64,000 nucleotides of DNA from JAJZRJ01 sp040757055. GTDB lineage: Bacteria; Desulfobacterota; Desulfobulbia; Desulfobulbales; Desulfurivibrionaceae. A program made the translations under genes and the position numbers. Below the pieces are notes generated by a model that made no database searches, was not told the origin of the DNA, and saw only the letters and a list, made by a program, of their open reading frames with translations. The stretch spans positions 1 to 64,000 of the forward strand of contig JBFLXY010000010.1 of NCBI GenBank assembly GCA_040757055.1, written 5' to 3'. Below, piece after piece: positions 25,554-34,201 of this stretch (positions are counted from its first letter, which is position 1; each line of letters opens with the position of its first letter).

Positions 25554-27275
25554 TCATCCCTTCAGAGGGAAACTGATGCTGAAGGTCGTGCCCTCGCCCA
25601 CCGCGCTTGCCACCGAGATCTCGCCGCCCAGCTTTTTCACCAGCCCGTAGGTGATGGCCAGCCCCAGGCCGGTGCCGGGCTTTTCGCTGTCCTTCTTGGT
25701 GGTGAAGAAGGGCTCGAAGATGTTGTGGATCAATGCCTCGGGAATCCCGGGCCCGTCGTCGCTGATTTCGACCAGCACGGCGCGGGGGCTCACCTGGCGG
25801 CTGGTGATGTCGATGTTGCCGTTCTTGCCGATGGCATCGATGGCATTGTTGATGATGTTCAGGAAAATCTGCTGCATCTGCCCCTGGTCACTCTCCACCA
25901 CCGGCAGGTCCGGCTGCAGGTCGAGGTGGATGCGGATGTCCCGGTACATGGCCTCCTTGTCGAGGAAGCCCATGACCTCGCCAAGCACCTCGTTCACCTG
26001 CACCTTTTCCTTGGTGGTTTCCATGCGGCGGGCAAAGCCCAGCAGGCGGTGGGTGATGACCCGGGCCCTTTTGACCGCGTCCTCCAGGCCGGCAAGCTGC
26101 TGGAGGAATTTCTCCCGGTGGCTGAAATCGCCGCCCATCCCCAGCAGATCCTTCATCAGCCCTGCCTTCTCGTTGATGATCGCCAGCGGATTGTTGATCT
26201 CGTGGGCCACCCCGGCGGCGAGCCGGCCCAGGGAAGCAAGCTTGTTGGTATGCTCGGTCTCGGTGAGCATCTTCTCCCGGGTTTCGTCCGCTTCCCGCAC
26301 CCGGTTGGCGATGGCGCTCGAAATCCGCACCACCACCAGCACCGCGGCCACGGCTGTCACGACAAAAATGACCAGCAGCTGGTTGCGGAAGGAGAGCCAG
26401 GAGGAACGCTGGGCAATGCTCTTCTGCTCCAGCACCAGCATCCAGGGGGTTCCCTGCACGGCGCCGGCCGCCTGGAGCAGCTCCTTGCCGTAAGCCGTCT
26501 TCTCGACCACGGAAACGTCCTTCTTGCCCCGCCGGCCGGCGGCCAGAGGGAAGGTGTCGTGCACCCGGCCGTAATGACGGGAAGAGGTCTGCAGATGGCC
26601 GTCCTGATCGACCAGGAAGATGTCCTCGACCATCTCGGTGCTGATGGAGGAAAGGAAGTGGTCCAGGGTCTCGGTGTCGATGCTGGCCCGCAGCACCCAG
26701 TACCCGTCCGCCTCCTTCTTGGTGACGGCCACGACGAAATGCGGCACGTTGCGGAAGCCGAAAAAGACCTCGCTGACGAACACCTTGCGGGTCAGGGCCT
26801 TGTTGTACCACAGGGTCTCCTGATAGTTCTTGCCCTGCAGGTTGTAAGGGCCGGCATAGGCGACCTGGATGCCCGAAGGATCGATGACGCTCAGATCGAC
26901 CAGCCCCTGATGCTTGCTTTTAAGGTCGGCAAAAAGCCGCTCCAGCCGCTCGCTTGCCACCAGCTCCGGCAGGGAATTGGTATTGGTCAACACCACCAGG
27001 GCATCCTTGAGGCGGTCGAGGAAGACCTCCAGGGAGCGGCGGGCGCTCTCCGCATGCCAGTGGATGTTGTTCACCGCCTCATGCCGGGTCAGATCCTGAT
27101 ACTGGTGGAAGCTGAGGACGGCCACCAGGGAAAGCGGGGCCATGGTGAGAAGCAGCATCACCAGCAGCAGGCTGCGGCGCAGGCAGCGGTAACGCTTGAC
27201 GATGTTCAGTTCGCCGCCGCCGGCGCCGCCGCACAGGGAGACGAACTGATCAGGTCGCGGCCATCGCAGTTTCAT
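25554..27275 (-). CDS. Cache-domain membrane histidine kinase
   Basis: 573 residues. One membrane helix lies near 35-57, then an extracytoplasmic Cache-type sensor (about 60-300, with GPYNLQGKNYQETLWYNKAL and GYWVLRASI typical of dCache). A second helix follows near 300-325, then a short linker, the phosphoacceptor helix (LAAGVAHEINNPLAIINE) and a HATPase_c domain (NIINNAIDAIGKNG, DDGPGIP, GTGLGLAITYGL). The ATG at 27275 has GAGGAGG upstream and overlaps the NifX-like stop (ATGA). It is clearly paralogous to the kinase at 30676. The sensed ligand is unknown. Confidence 0.93.
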   Translation of the reverse strand: MKLRWPRPDQFVSLCGGAGGGELNIVKRYRCLRRSLLLVMLLLTMAPLSLVAVLSFHQYQDLTRHEAVNNIHWHAESARRSLEVFLDRLKDALVVLTNTNSLPELVASERLERLFADLKSKHQGLVDLSVIDPSGIQVAYAGPYNLQGKNYQETLWYNKALTRKVFVSEVFFGFRNVPHFVVAVTKKEADGYWVLRASIDTETLDHFLSSISTEMVEDIFLVDQDGHLQTSSRHYGRVHDTFPLAAGRRGKKDVSVVEKTAYGKELLQAAGAVQGTPWMLVLEQKSIAQRSSWLSFRNQLLVIFVVTAVAAVLVVVRISSAIANRVREADETREKMLTETEHTNKLASLGRLAAGVAHEINNPLAIINEKAGLMKDLLGMGGDFSHREKFLQQLAGLEDAVKRARVITHRLLGFARRMETTKEKVQVNEVLGEVMGFLDKEAMYRDIRIHLDLQPDLPVVESDQGQMQQIFLNIINNAIDAIGKNGNIDITSRQVSPRAVLVEISDDGPGIPEALIHNIFEPFFTTKKDSEKPGTGLGLAITYGLVKKLGGEISVASAVGEGTTFSISFPLKG

Positions 27276-27625
27276 GACGAACCTCCTCGCGGTTTTTCCC
27301 GCAGAATCTCGCCGGGCTGCAGCCGGCCGGCAAGGGCGCGTTCCAGCGCCGGCCGCCACGGCCCGATGACCCGGTCGGTCACCCTGATCTTCTTCCACGA
27401 CAGATACTGGAAGTGATTCTCTTCGATGGCGCCGCAGACCACCATGCCGATCCCCTCCTTGAGGATGAGGGCGCAAAGGGCATCGGCCGACGCCGCGGGC
27501 AGCAGCACGATGCGCGGCTCGCCCGCCACGGCGCCGCCGGCCTCGCCTTCGGCGATGAGCACCTCCACCGCCAGATCAAAGCGCGGCGCGATCTGTTCGC
27601 CCAGAAGCGGCATCAGCACCTTCAT
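27272..27625 (-). CDS. NifX/dinitrogenase-cofactor-domain-like protein
   Basis: 117 residues. The pattern MKVLMPLLGEQIAPRFD...VLI, then a central LLPAASADALCALIL, VVCGAI, and AGRLQPGEI near the end matches the dinitrogenase iron-molybdenum cofactor biosynthesis fold (NifX, NafY, NifB tail, small MTH1175-like proteins). Family members bind metal clusters or cofactors. No nitrogenase genes are present. It lies between the sigma-54 activator and the Cache kinase, 4 bases from the former and overlapping the latter, so it belongs to this signalling operon. Binding a metal or redox signal is inference. Confidence 0.75.
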   Translation of the reverse strand: MKVLMPLLGEQIAPRFDLAVEVLIAEGEAGGAVAGEPRIVLLPAASADALCALILKEGIGMVVCGAIEENHFQYLSWKKIRVTDRVIGPWRPALERALAGRLQPGEILREKPRGGSS

Positions 27626-27629
27626 TCCG

Positions 27630-29021
27630 CTACCCGATCCCGTGCTGCTTCATCTTGCGCCACAGGGTGCTGCGCCCCCAGCCGAGGGCCCTGGCCGCCT
27701 CCCCCCGGTTGCCCTTGCAGCGGAGCAGCGTCTCCATGATCAGCCGTTTTTCCGCCCCCTGCCAGTTCGCCTCACCAGCCGGACCCTCCATGGAAGGCTC
27801 CACTCCGGCGGCCGGAACAGGGGCGGCTGGTGGCTGGCCAGCCGCCGGCCGCGAAGCAGGCGGCGCCTTCGCCACATACTCGGGCAGGTTCTCCGGGGTG
27901 ATCTCGCTGCCGCGGCAGACGCTCACCGCGTATTCCACAATATTCCGCAGTTCGCGGACATTGCCGGGATAGGCGTAGGCGGCAAGCCGGGCCATGGCCT
28001 TGGCGCTGAAGCCGGTGATCGTCTTGCGCAGCCCGCTGGCGAACTGCTGCAGGAAGTGGTCGGCCAGGAAGGCCGCATCCCCCTCCCGCTCCCGCAACGG
28101 CGGCAGATGGACGGTGAGCACGTTGAGCCGGAAGTAGAGATCCTGCCGGAAGCGTCCCTGCGCCACCAGCTCCTTGAGGTTGCGGTGGGTGCCGGTGACG
28201 ACCCGCACATCCACCTGCACCCGCTTGCTGGAACCGAGCGGATAGAAGGCGCGGTCGTCGAGCACGGTGAGGAGCTTGACCTGGAGCGGCAGAGGCAGAT
28301 CGCCGATTTCGGTGAGAAAAAGGGTGCCGCCCTGGGCCAGGCGGAACATGCCGGGCTTGTCGGCATGCGCGCCGGTGAAGGCGCCGCGGGCATGGCCGAA
28401 GAGTTCCGATTCGAGCAGATTCTCCGGCAGGGCCCCGCAGTTTACCTTGACAAAGGGATAGGCCGCCCGGCCCGAGGCATGGTGGATGGCCTCGGCGAGC
28501 AGGTCCTTGCCGGTGCCGGTTTCGCCGGTGATGAGCACCGTGGCGTCGGTGTGGGCCAGCACCGGGACGAAATCCAGCACCTTGCGGAGCTGGGGGCTGT
28601 GGCCGATGATGCCCTTGGCCTCCAGGCCGCCGCTCCGCTCCTTTTCCAGGGCGCGAAAAAGGGAGAGATCCTCGACCACCATCACCAGCCCGCCATCGGC
28701 CGCGGCACCGTTGCCCAAGGCCGAGACCGTGAGCCGCACCGGGATTTTCTTCCGGCTGGCGCCGATGAGGTCGCCCTCGGCGGCCACCGGCCCGCCGCCC
28801 TCCATGGCCTGCCGGTATAACGGATTCTTATGGCTCAGATGGCTGCAGAGCACCGCATCCGCCGCAAGGCCCTCGACCTGGGCCGCGGGATAGCCGGTGA
28901 GCGCCTCCAGGGCATGATTCATCCCCAGCAGGCGGGCATCGCGGTCCAGCAGCGCCACCCCGTGGGGCACACCATTGAGAATCGCGAGAATGTCCGGCAA
29001 GCGCCACCCTGATTGTTTCAT
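27630..29021 (-). CDS. sigma-54-dependent activator, PAS-AAA-Fis
   Basis: 463 residues. A PAS domain (about 10-110) replaces the usual receiver. The AAA domain follows, with Walker A GETGTGKD near 165, ELFGHARGAFTGA (GAFTGA loop intact) and RFRQDLYFRLNVLTV. A Pro/Ala-rich linker precedes the Fis-type HTH (GNRGEAARALGWGRSTLWRKMKQ). One oddity: Walker B reads LFLTEIGDLP, with Thr237 where nearly all family members have Asp (LFLDEIG). It is divergent from the large plus-strand operon whose sigma-54 promoter (29230) it most likely controls, probably with a signal perceived by PAS. Confidence 0.92.
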   Translation of the reverse strand: MKQSGWRLPDILAILNGVPHGVALLDRDARLLGMNHALEALTGYPAAQVEGLAADAVLCSHLSHKNPLYRQAMEGGGPVAAEGDLIGASRKKIPVRLTVSALGNGAAADGGLVMVVEDLSLFRALEKERSGGLEAKGIIGHSPQLRKVLDFVPVLAHTDATVLITGETGTGKDLLAEAIHHASGRAAYPFVKVNCGALPENLLESELFGHARGAFTGAHADKPGMFRLAQGGTLFLTEIGDLPLPLQVKLLTVLDDRAFYPLGSSKRVQVDVRVVTGTHRNLKELVAQGRFRQDLYFRLNVLTVHLPPLREREGDAAFLADHFLQQFASGLRKTITGFSAKAMARLAAYAYPGNVRELRNIVEYAVSVCRGSEITPENLPEYVAKAPPASRPAAGQPPAAPVPAAGVEPSMEGPAGEANWQGAEKRLIMETLLRCKGNRGEAARALGWGRSTLWRKMKQHGIG

Positions 29022-29138
29022 TATGTACTCTTTTATTTCACGACCGCGGATCCGTCAAGCCCCTTTTGTCTTTCCGGCGTTTTTCTTTAGCGCAATCACG
29101 GAAAAGAGGCCATCGCCACCCCCTTGCCCCGCTGCCGA

Positions 29139-29165
29139 TGTTTCTTTTTGTTTCACAAATGTTTC
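29139..29165. promoter_or_regulatory. three phased TGTTTC repeats, putative activator site
   Basis: TGTTTC occurs at 29139, 29149 and 29160, spacings of 10 and 11 bases, so all face one side of the helix. They lie 65-90 bases upstream of the sigma-54 promoter at 29230, the usual distance for an enhancer bound by a Fis-type activator. The divergent activator gene starts 118 bases away. Confidence 0.5.
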
Positions 29166-29229
29166 ACCCCACACCGGACCGGCCACCTACCAAGACGACA
29201 ACCTTTTGAAATAAAAAGGTTTTTTCTGG

Positions 29230-29245
29230 TGGCACGGTTTTTGGA
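29230..29245 (+). promoter_or_regulatory. sigma-54 promoter of the TSUP/phosphorelay operon
   Basis: TGGCACG-gttt-TTGGA. The -24 element is perfect; the -12 has GG instead of GC, with correct spacing. It is 50 bases before the first gene at 29296. An A/T-rich hairpin (ACCTTTT at 29201-29207 with AAAAGGT at 29214-29220) lies between it and the TGTTTC repeats. Confidence 0.75.
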
Positions 29246-29295
29246 TTCCCCCCAGACAGGGAACAAACCAACCGCCACCGCCAAGGAGGAACCCC

Positions 29296-29601
29296 ATGAA
29301 GCAGACCAACCGCCACGCCAAATGGACCACCGCCATCACCTTTGCCGAGGCCGGCGAATGGGAAACCGCCCGGCTCTATATGCCGCCCGTCAAGACCACG
29401 CTGCGGGCCTGGCTGGAAAAAACCTTCATGGCGGTCGCCTTTGCCGAAGAGGGCCTGGCTGACGAGGCTGTGCGCCTGAGCGGAGAGCCGCCGCGCCGCA
29501 AGTGCGGCTGCTGCGAGGCCTTCCTGGCCCAGATCGGACTGAGCGAGGCGCCCATGACCTTCGGCCTGGTGCCCTCCACCCAGTTCGCCGGCCGCCGTTA
29601 A
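29296..29601 (+). CDS. small protein with repeated FAEAG motif
   Basis: 101 residues of unknown function and the first gene after the sigma-54 promoter (ribosome site AAGGAGG). It contains TTAITFAEAGEWETARLYM near 11-29 and a looser second copy, AVAFAEEGLADEAVRLS, near 46-62, each predicted as a helix pair like half a TPR. A CGCC motif (72-75) follows RRK. Soluble, no signal peptide. The first motif recurs at the end of the next two proteins, suggesting a shared binding surface. Possibly an adaptor for the receivers. Confidence 0.72.
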   Translation: MKQTNRHAKWTTAITFAEAGEWETARLYMPPVKTTLRAWLEKTFMAVAFAEEGLADEAVRLSGEPPRRKCGCCEAFLAQIGLSEAPMTFGLVPSTQFAGRR

Positions 29602-29634
29602 CCACCGGCATCTGGGCGCGACAGGGAAACGACC

Positions 29635-30165
29635 ATGCCCGCCACTGTCCAGATCGTCTCGGCGGACCCCTCCTTTGCCGAATTGTTGCGCGGCAAACTG
29701 CAGGGGTGGGGGCTGACGGCAACCCTGGGCGAGGAACATCCCCTGGCAGCGGTCCAGGCGGCGGCCGCCGGGAAAGTGGATGTGATCCTGCTCGATATCC
29801 GGCAGGAGGCCGCCACCATGGTCAGCCGGCTTGCCAGCGCCATGCAGGGGAAAAACGGATTGGAGGTGGTGCTCATCAACACGCCGGAGGGAGTCAGTGC
29901 CTCCATGGAAGGAATGCGGGCCGGCGCCTCGGACGAGGTGACCACCCCGCTCGATGCCGCCACCCTGCAGGAGAAGATCATGGCCGCCGTCCGCCGGCGG
30001 CAGAAAGCCAAAAAAGCGGCCGGCCGCAGAAAGGCCTCCCTCTGGGGCCTGCTGGAGCAGACCATGAACGCCGCCACCTTCGCCCAGGCGGGTGAATTCG
30101 ATACCGCCATGGAGTTCCTCAAGGAAAAGGACGCCGGAGCCAAACCCGGGCCGCCGCGGAAATAG
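29635..30165 (+). CDS. degenerate receiver protein with FAQAG tail
   Basis: 176 residues. The first 120 have a receiver fold, and the phosphoacceptor Asp is kept (VILLDIRQ). But the conserved Thr is replaced in VVLINTPEG and the Lys is missing (SDEVTTPLD in place of xxKPxx), so normal phosphotransfer switching is unlikely. A basic linker (RRRQKAKKAAGRRK) leads to a tail with AATFAQAGEFDTAMEFL, the motif shared with its two neighbours. No DNA-binding domain. The ribosome site is weak (GGGAAACGACC). Confidence 0.8.
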   Translation: MPATVQIVSADPSFAELLRGKLQGWGLTATLGEEHPLAAVQAAAAGKVDVILLDIRQEAATMVSRLASAMQGKNGLEVVLINTPEGVSASMEGMRAGASDEVTTPLDAATLQEKIMAAVRRRQKAKKAAGRRKASLWGLLEQTMNAATFAQAGEFDTAMEFLKEKDAGAKPGPPRK

Positions 30166-30197
30166 CCGGCCGGCGCACCAACACAAGGAGAAAGGGC

Positions 30198-30644
30198 ATG
30201 GAAGACATCAAGATCCTGCTGGTCGACGACGAAGAAGAGTTTGTCAATACCCTGGCCGAACGGCTGAACCTGCGCGACCTGGCCAGCGAAGCCGTGCTCA
30301 GCGGCGAGAGCGCCCTCCAGTTCGTGGGCGACCGGCTGCCGGACATCATGGTGCTCGACCTCAAGATGCCCGGCATCAACGGCATGGAGGTGCTGCGCCG
30401 GATCAAGCAGTTCTACCCGCAGATCCAGGTCATCATCCTCACCGGTCACGGCAACGATCTCGACGAGGCCGAGGCGCGGCAGATCGGGGTCTTCGACTAC
30501 CTCAAAAAGCCGGTGGACATCGAACTGCTGGTGGAACGCATCCGCGCCGCCTACCAGGAGATGAAGCAGGTGGACACCATGTCGGCCATGACCTTTGCCG
30601 AGGCAGGCGAGTTCGACACCGCCCGCACCATCCTCAACAAGTAA
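30198..30644 (+). CDS. response regulator with FAEAG tail
   Basis: 148 residues. The complete receiver (LVDDEEEF, VLDLKMPGING, ILTGHG, YLKKPVD) is followed by a 25-residue tail, DTMSAMTFAEAGEFDTARTI. The tail is too short for DNA binding. Ribosome site AAGGAG. It precedes the second Cache kinase by 31 bases and is probably one of its phosphoacceptors. The receiver is closest in sequence to the one at 25164. Confidence 0.9.
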   Translation: MEDIKILLVDDEEEFVNTLAERLNLRDLASEAVLSGESALQFVGDRLPDIMVLDLKMPGINGMEVLRRIKQFYPQIQVIILTGHGNDLDEAEARQIGVFDYLKKPVDIELLVERIRAAYQEMKQVDTMSAMTFAEAGEFDTARTILNK

Positions 30645-30675
30645 CCCTCGCCCCGGCACGCCCCACCACGACGCC

Positions 30676-32421
30676 ATGAAGATGTACGCGGCCACCATAC
30701 CAGCCGAGGTGCTGCAGCTCAAGCCACGGGAACTCTATTACGCCCGGCAGAAGCAGCTCTTCATTCTGGTCTTCCTGCTGGTGGCGGTGGTGCCGCTGCT
30801 CGTCCTCAACAGCTACTCCTCCCACTATTACCAGGATTCCTGGCTCAAGAAGACCACGGCGGAACTCACCTCCATCGCCGAAAGCCGCCGGGAGATCGTC
30901 GACCTCTTTCTCGCCGCCCAGGAAAACCAGCTGGCAAACCTGGTCGCCTTCAACACCCTCGATTCGCTGAGCGACCCGCAGGAACTGGAACGCCTCTTTG
31001 CCGGACTCCAGCGCAACGGCTCCATCACCGACCTCGGCGTCATCGACCGGGCCGGCAACCACCGGGCCTACGCCGGACCATACCGCCAGGAACTGCGCGG
31101 CAAGAATTACGCCGACGCCCCCTGGTTCCATGAAGCCATGGGCAGCGGCCGCTACATCAGCGATATCTTCAGCGGCTACCGCAAGGTGCCGCACGTGATC
31201 GTCGCCGTGGCCGACCCGGCCCGCCAATGGCTGCTCAGGGCCACAATCAACTCCGAACTCTTCAATTCCCTGGTGGCCAGCGCCAACGTGGGCAAGGGCG
31301 GCGACGCCTTCATCATCAACGCCAGCGGCGAACTGCAGACCCCCAGCCGCCACAATCGCTCCGGCCTCGCGCCGCAGCAGGTCGCCATGCTCACCGCCGT
31401 GGCCAACGAGGACCGCGGCCCCCAGCAGGTGGGCAACCACCTCTATGCGGTCACCCCGCTCAAGGGCGGCGACTGGCTGCTGGTCCTGGAAACCGACCTG
31501 CGCACCGCGCTCGCCGATTTCTACCAGGCGCGCCATTTCGGCATCCTCCTCATCCTTGCCGCCTCGGTGGTCATCTTCGTGGTGGCGGCGCTGGTCATCA
31601 ACTCGATGATGAACCGCATCTCCAGGGCCGACCAGCAGCGGATGACGCTCACCAACAACGTCCGCCACGTGGAGAAGATGGCCCTGGTGGGCAGGCTCGC
31701 GGCCAGCGTGGCCCACGAGATCAACAACCCGCTGCAGATCATCACCGACCAGGCGGGCTGGATGAACGAACTCCTTGACGACGAGGACCAGGAAAAGGTC
31801 GCCAATCTCGGCGAATACCGTTCATCCCTTGCCAAGATCCGCGCCCAGGTAAAAAGGGCCGGCGCCATCACCCACCGGCTCCTCGGCTTCTCGCGGCTGC
31901 GGGACGAGGAATGGTCCGCCACCGACCTGAACCGGGCCGCCGAGGAGACCATCGCCCTGCTGGAAAACGAGGCGCGGAACCACCACATCACCATCCGCCG
32001 CTGCTACAGCCCGAGCCTGCCGCTGGTCCGCACCGACGCCTCCCAGCTCCAGCAGGTCTTTTTGAACATCCTCAACAACGCCATGGACGCCATCGGCCAG
32101 AACGGCGTCATCGAGGTGGTGACCCGGCTTGTCGACCAGCAGGTGGTAATCGAGTTCCGCGACAACGGTCCCGGCCTGCCGCCGGAGGTCATGGGCCACA
32201 TCTTCGACTCCTTCTTCACCACCAAGCAGAAGGGCAAGGGCACCGGCCTGGGGCTCTCCATCTCCCACCACATTATCGAACGGCTGGGCGGCACCATCAC
32301 CGCCGCCAACCGCGAAGGCGGCGGCAGCGTCTTCTCCGTGGCCCTGCCGGCGCCTTCGCTCTCCCTGCATCCGCAGCCGCTGCCGGAAAGGCTGCGCGAA
32401 ACCATGGCCGCAGCGAGGTGA
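30676..32421 (+). CDS. second Cache-domain membrane histidine kinase
   Basis: 581 residues with the same plan as the kinase at 25554: a membrane helix near 30-50, a Cache sensor (GPYRQELRGKNYADAPWFHEA, near 135-155), a helix near 295-318, phosphoacceptor helix (LAASVAHEINNPLQIITD) and HATPase_c (NILNNAMDAIGQNG, DNGPGLP, GTGLGLSISHHI). The kinase parts are readily alignable, so these are paralogues within one locus. The ATG at 30676 begins MKMYAATIP; a 27-residue upstream extension is not credible. Next comes a receiver gene 5 bases on. Confidence 0.93.
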   Translation: MKMYAATIPAEVLQLKPRELYYARQKQLFILVFLLVAVVPLLVLNSYSSHYYQDSWLKKTTAELTSIAESRREIVDLFLAAQENQLANLVAFNTLDSLSDPQELERLFAGLQRNGSITDLGVIDRAGNHRAYAGPYRQELRGKNYADAPWFHEAMGSGRYISDIFSGYRKVPHVIVAVADPARQWLLRATINSELFNSLVASANVGKGGDAFIINASGELQTPSRHNRSGLAPQQVAMLTAVANEDRGPQQVGNHLYAVTPLKGGDWLLVLETDLRTALADFYQARHFGILLILAASVVIFVVAALVINSMMNRISRADQQRMTLTNNVRHVEKMALVGRLAASVAHEINNPLQIITDQAGWMNELLDDEDQEKVANLGEYRSSLAKIRAQVKRAGAITHRLLGFSRLRDEEWSATDLNRAAEETIALLENEARNHHITIRRCYSPSLPLVRTDASQLQQVFLNILNNAMDAIGQNGVIEVVTRLVDQQVVIEFRDNGPGLPPEVMGHIFDSFFTTKQKGKGTGLGLSISHHIIERLGGTITAANREGGGSVFSVALPAPSLSLHPQPLPERLRETMAAAR

Positions 32422-32426
32422 CGCCC

Positions 32427-32891
32427 ATGAAACCACTCAGCCTGCTCATCGTTGACGATGAAGCCGATTTTGTCGACAGCCTCACCAAAAGGCTGCGCCG
32501 CCGCGGGATCAACTGCGACGGGGCAAGCTGCGGCGCCGAGGCATTGACCAAGCTGGCCGCCGCCCGCTACGACGTGGTGCTGCTCGACATGCTGCTGCCG
32601 GACCAGAACGGCAACGAGGTGCTGCGGATCATCAAGGCGCAGTGGCCCTCCACCAGGGTCCTCATCCTCACCGGCCACGCCTCGGTGGAGGCGGGACGCG
32701 AAAGCCTCCGCCGCGGCGCCGCCGAGTACCTGATGAAGCCGCTGGAGACGGAAACCCTCATGGAAAAACTGACCGCCCTCACCGGGCGACCGAACGAAGC
32801 GCGAGATACCACAGGGGCTTCAACCGGCATTGTTGCCGGCGGAGAACCATTTTTTTCCTTTCAACCCGTTATGGAGGGCAACCACCGATGA
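32427..32891 (+). CDS. response regulator, single receiver with tail
   Basis: 154 residues. A full receiver (LIVDDEADF, VLLDMLLPDQNG, ILTGHAS, YLMKPLE) has a 30-residue tail without known motif. Its TGA overlaps the ATG of the TSUP permease (ATGA), so the two are translationally coupled. That makes a direct functional link between phosphorylation and transporter plausible. No output domain. Confidence 0.9.
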   Translation: MKPLSLLIVDDEADFVDSLTKRLRRRGINCDGASCGAEALTKLAAARYDVVLLDMLLPDQNGNEVLRIIKAQWPSTRVLILTGHASVEAGRESLRRGAAEYLMKPLETETLMEKLTALTGRPNEARDTTGASTGIVAGGEPFFSFQPVMEGNHR

Positions 32892-34189
32892 AATTCCTCA
32901 GACAGTTCCATGACCTGATGCTCGCAGGCGGCAGGGCGTACGCCGCATGGGAGATCGACACCTCGAAACGCATCATGGGCGACCGCAAACGCCTGATGCT
33001 CCTGGGGCTCCTGCTCATCCCCATCATCCTCGGCGGCATCGCCTTTGCCGATGAAGTGGCCGGCACCATGCCCGCCATGCTGGGCGGCAAGACCGCCTAT
33101 GCCCCGGCCCACTACACGCCGGTCATCTTCTTCGCCTCCATCGCGGTGGGCGTGGTGGCGGGTCTTATCACCGGCTGCATCGGCGCGGGCGGCGGCTTCA
33201 TCATCGCCCCGGCCCTGATGAGCGCCGGCGTCAAGGGCATCCTCGCCGTGGGCACCGACCTCTTCCACATCTTCGCCAAAGCGATCATGGGCAGCGTGCT
33301 CCATCGCAAGCTGGGCAACGTCTCGGTGGCCCTGGCAGTGGTCTTCCTCATCGGCTCCATGGCCGGAGCCACCCTGGGCGGCTACATCAACCGGACCATC
33401 TACGAGGCAAACCCGGTGCTCTCCGACGCCTTCATCACCACCATCTACGTCCTCATGCTGGGCTTCCTCTGCTTCTATGCCCTCTATGACTGGTACCGCT
33501 CCACCCGGCCAAGCCAGGTAAAGACCTCCTCCGGCGGCCACGGTAGCCAGTCCGTCGGCACCCTGACCGGCCTGGCCCAGAAACTCCAGGCCGTCAACCT
33601 GCCGCCGATGATCTCCTTCGACGAGGGCGTCACCCCGGGCGGCCGCAAGATATCCTGGCTTTTCCTGGTGCTGAGCGGCGCCCTGGTGGGCCTGGCCGCG
33701 GCGATCATGGGCGTGGGCGGCGGCTTTCTCACCTTCCCGATCTTCGTCTACGCACTGGGCGTCTCCTCCGCCACCACCGTGGGCACCGACATCTTCCAGA
33801 TCATCTTCACCGCCGGTTACGCGGGCCTCGGCCAGTACGCCATCTACGGCTTCATCTTCTACACCCTGGCCATGGGCATGCTGCTCGGCTCCCTGATCGG
33901 CATCCAGATCGGCTCGCTGGTCACCAAGGTGGTGAGCGGCCAGACCATCTGCGGCCTTTATGCCGTGGCCACCTCGGCCGGCTTCGTCAACCGCGCCTTC
34001 GCCCTTCCGGAAAAGCTGGCCAAGATGGGCTACATCTCCATGAGCAAGGAAACCGGCCAGGTGCTGAATACGGTCGGCACCTACGTCTTCTTCGCGGTGC
34101 TGGGCGCCTTCGCTCTCTGGGTCTTCTTCATCTTCTTCAAAAACATCCGCGTGCTCAAAGGCGAAGACGCGGCGCATCAGCACGCCTAG
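32888..34189 (+). CDS. TSUP-family (TauE/SafE) permease
   Basis: 433 residues with about eight or nine membrane segments. The two family repeats are visible: GLITGCIGAGGGFIIAPAL (near 94-112) and GLAAAIMGVGGGFLTFPIF (near 273-291), each followed by GTDIF/GTDLF. A cytoplasmic amino-terminal segment of about 35 residues and a 60-residue central loop are larger than usual. TSUP proteins move sulfite, sulfoacetate, taurine or related anions. The substrate here is unknown; a sulfur oxyanion is a guess from family and organism. Coupled to the preceding receiver. Confidence 0.9.
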   Translation: MKFLRQFHDLMLAGGRAYAAWEIDTSKRIMGDRKRLMLLGLLLIPIILGGIAFADEVAGTMPAMLGGKTAYAPAHYTPVIFFASIAVGVVAGLITGCIGAGGGFIIAPALMSAGVKGILAVGTDLFHIFAKAIMGSVLHRKLGNVSVALAVVFLIGSMAGATLGGYINRTIYEANPVLSDAFITTIYVLMLGFLCFYALYDWYRSTRPSQVKTSSGGHGSQSVGTLTGLAQKLQAVNLPPMISFDEGVTPGGRKISWLFLVLSGALVGLAAAIMGVGGGFLTFPIFVYALGVSSATTVGTDIFQIIFTAGYAGLGQYAIYGFIFYTLAMGMLLGSLIGIQIGSLVTKVVSGQTICGLYAVATSAGFVNRAFALPEKLAKMGYISMSKETGQVLNTVGTYVFFAVLGAFALWVFFIFFKNIRVLKGEDAAHQHA

Positions 34190-34201
34190 GAGGACAGACA
34201 C

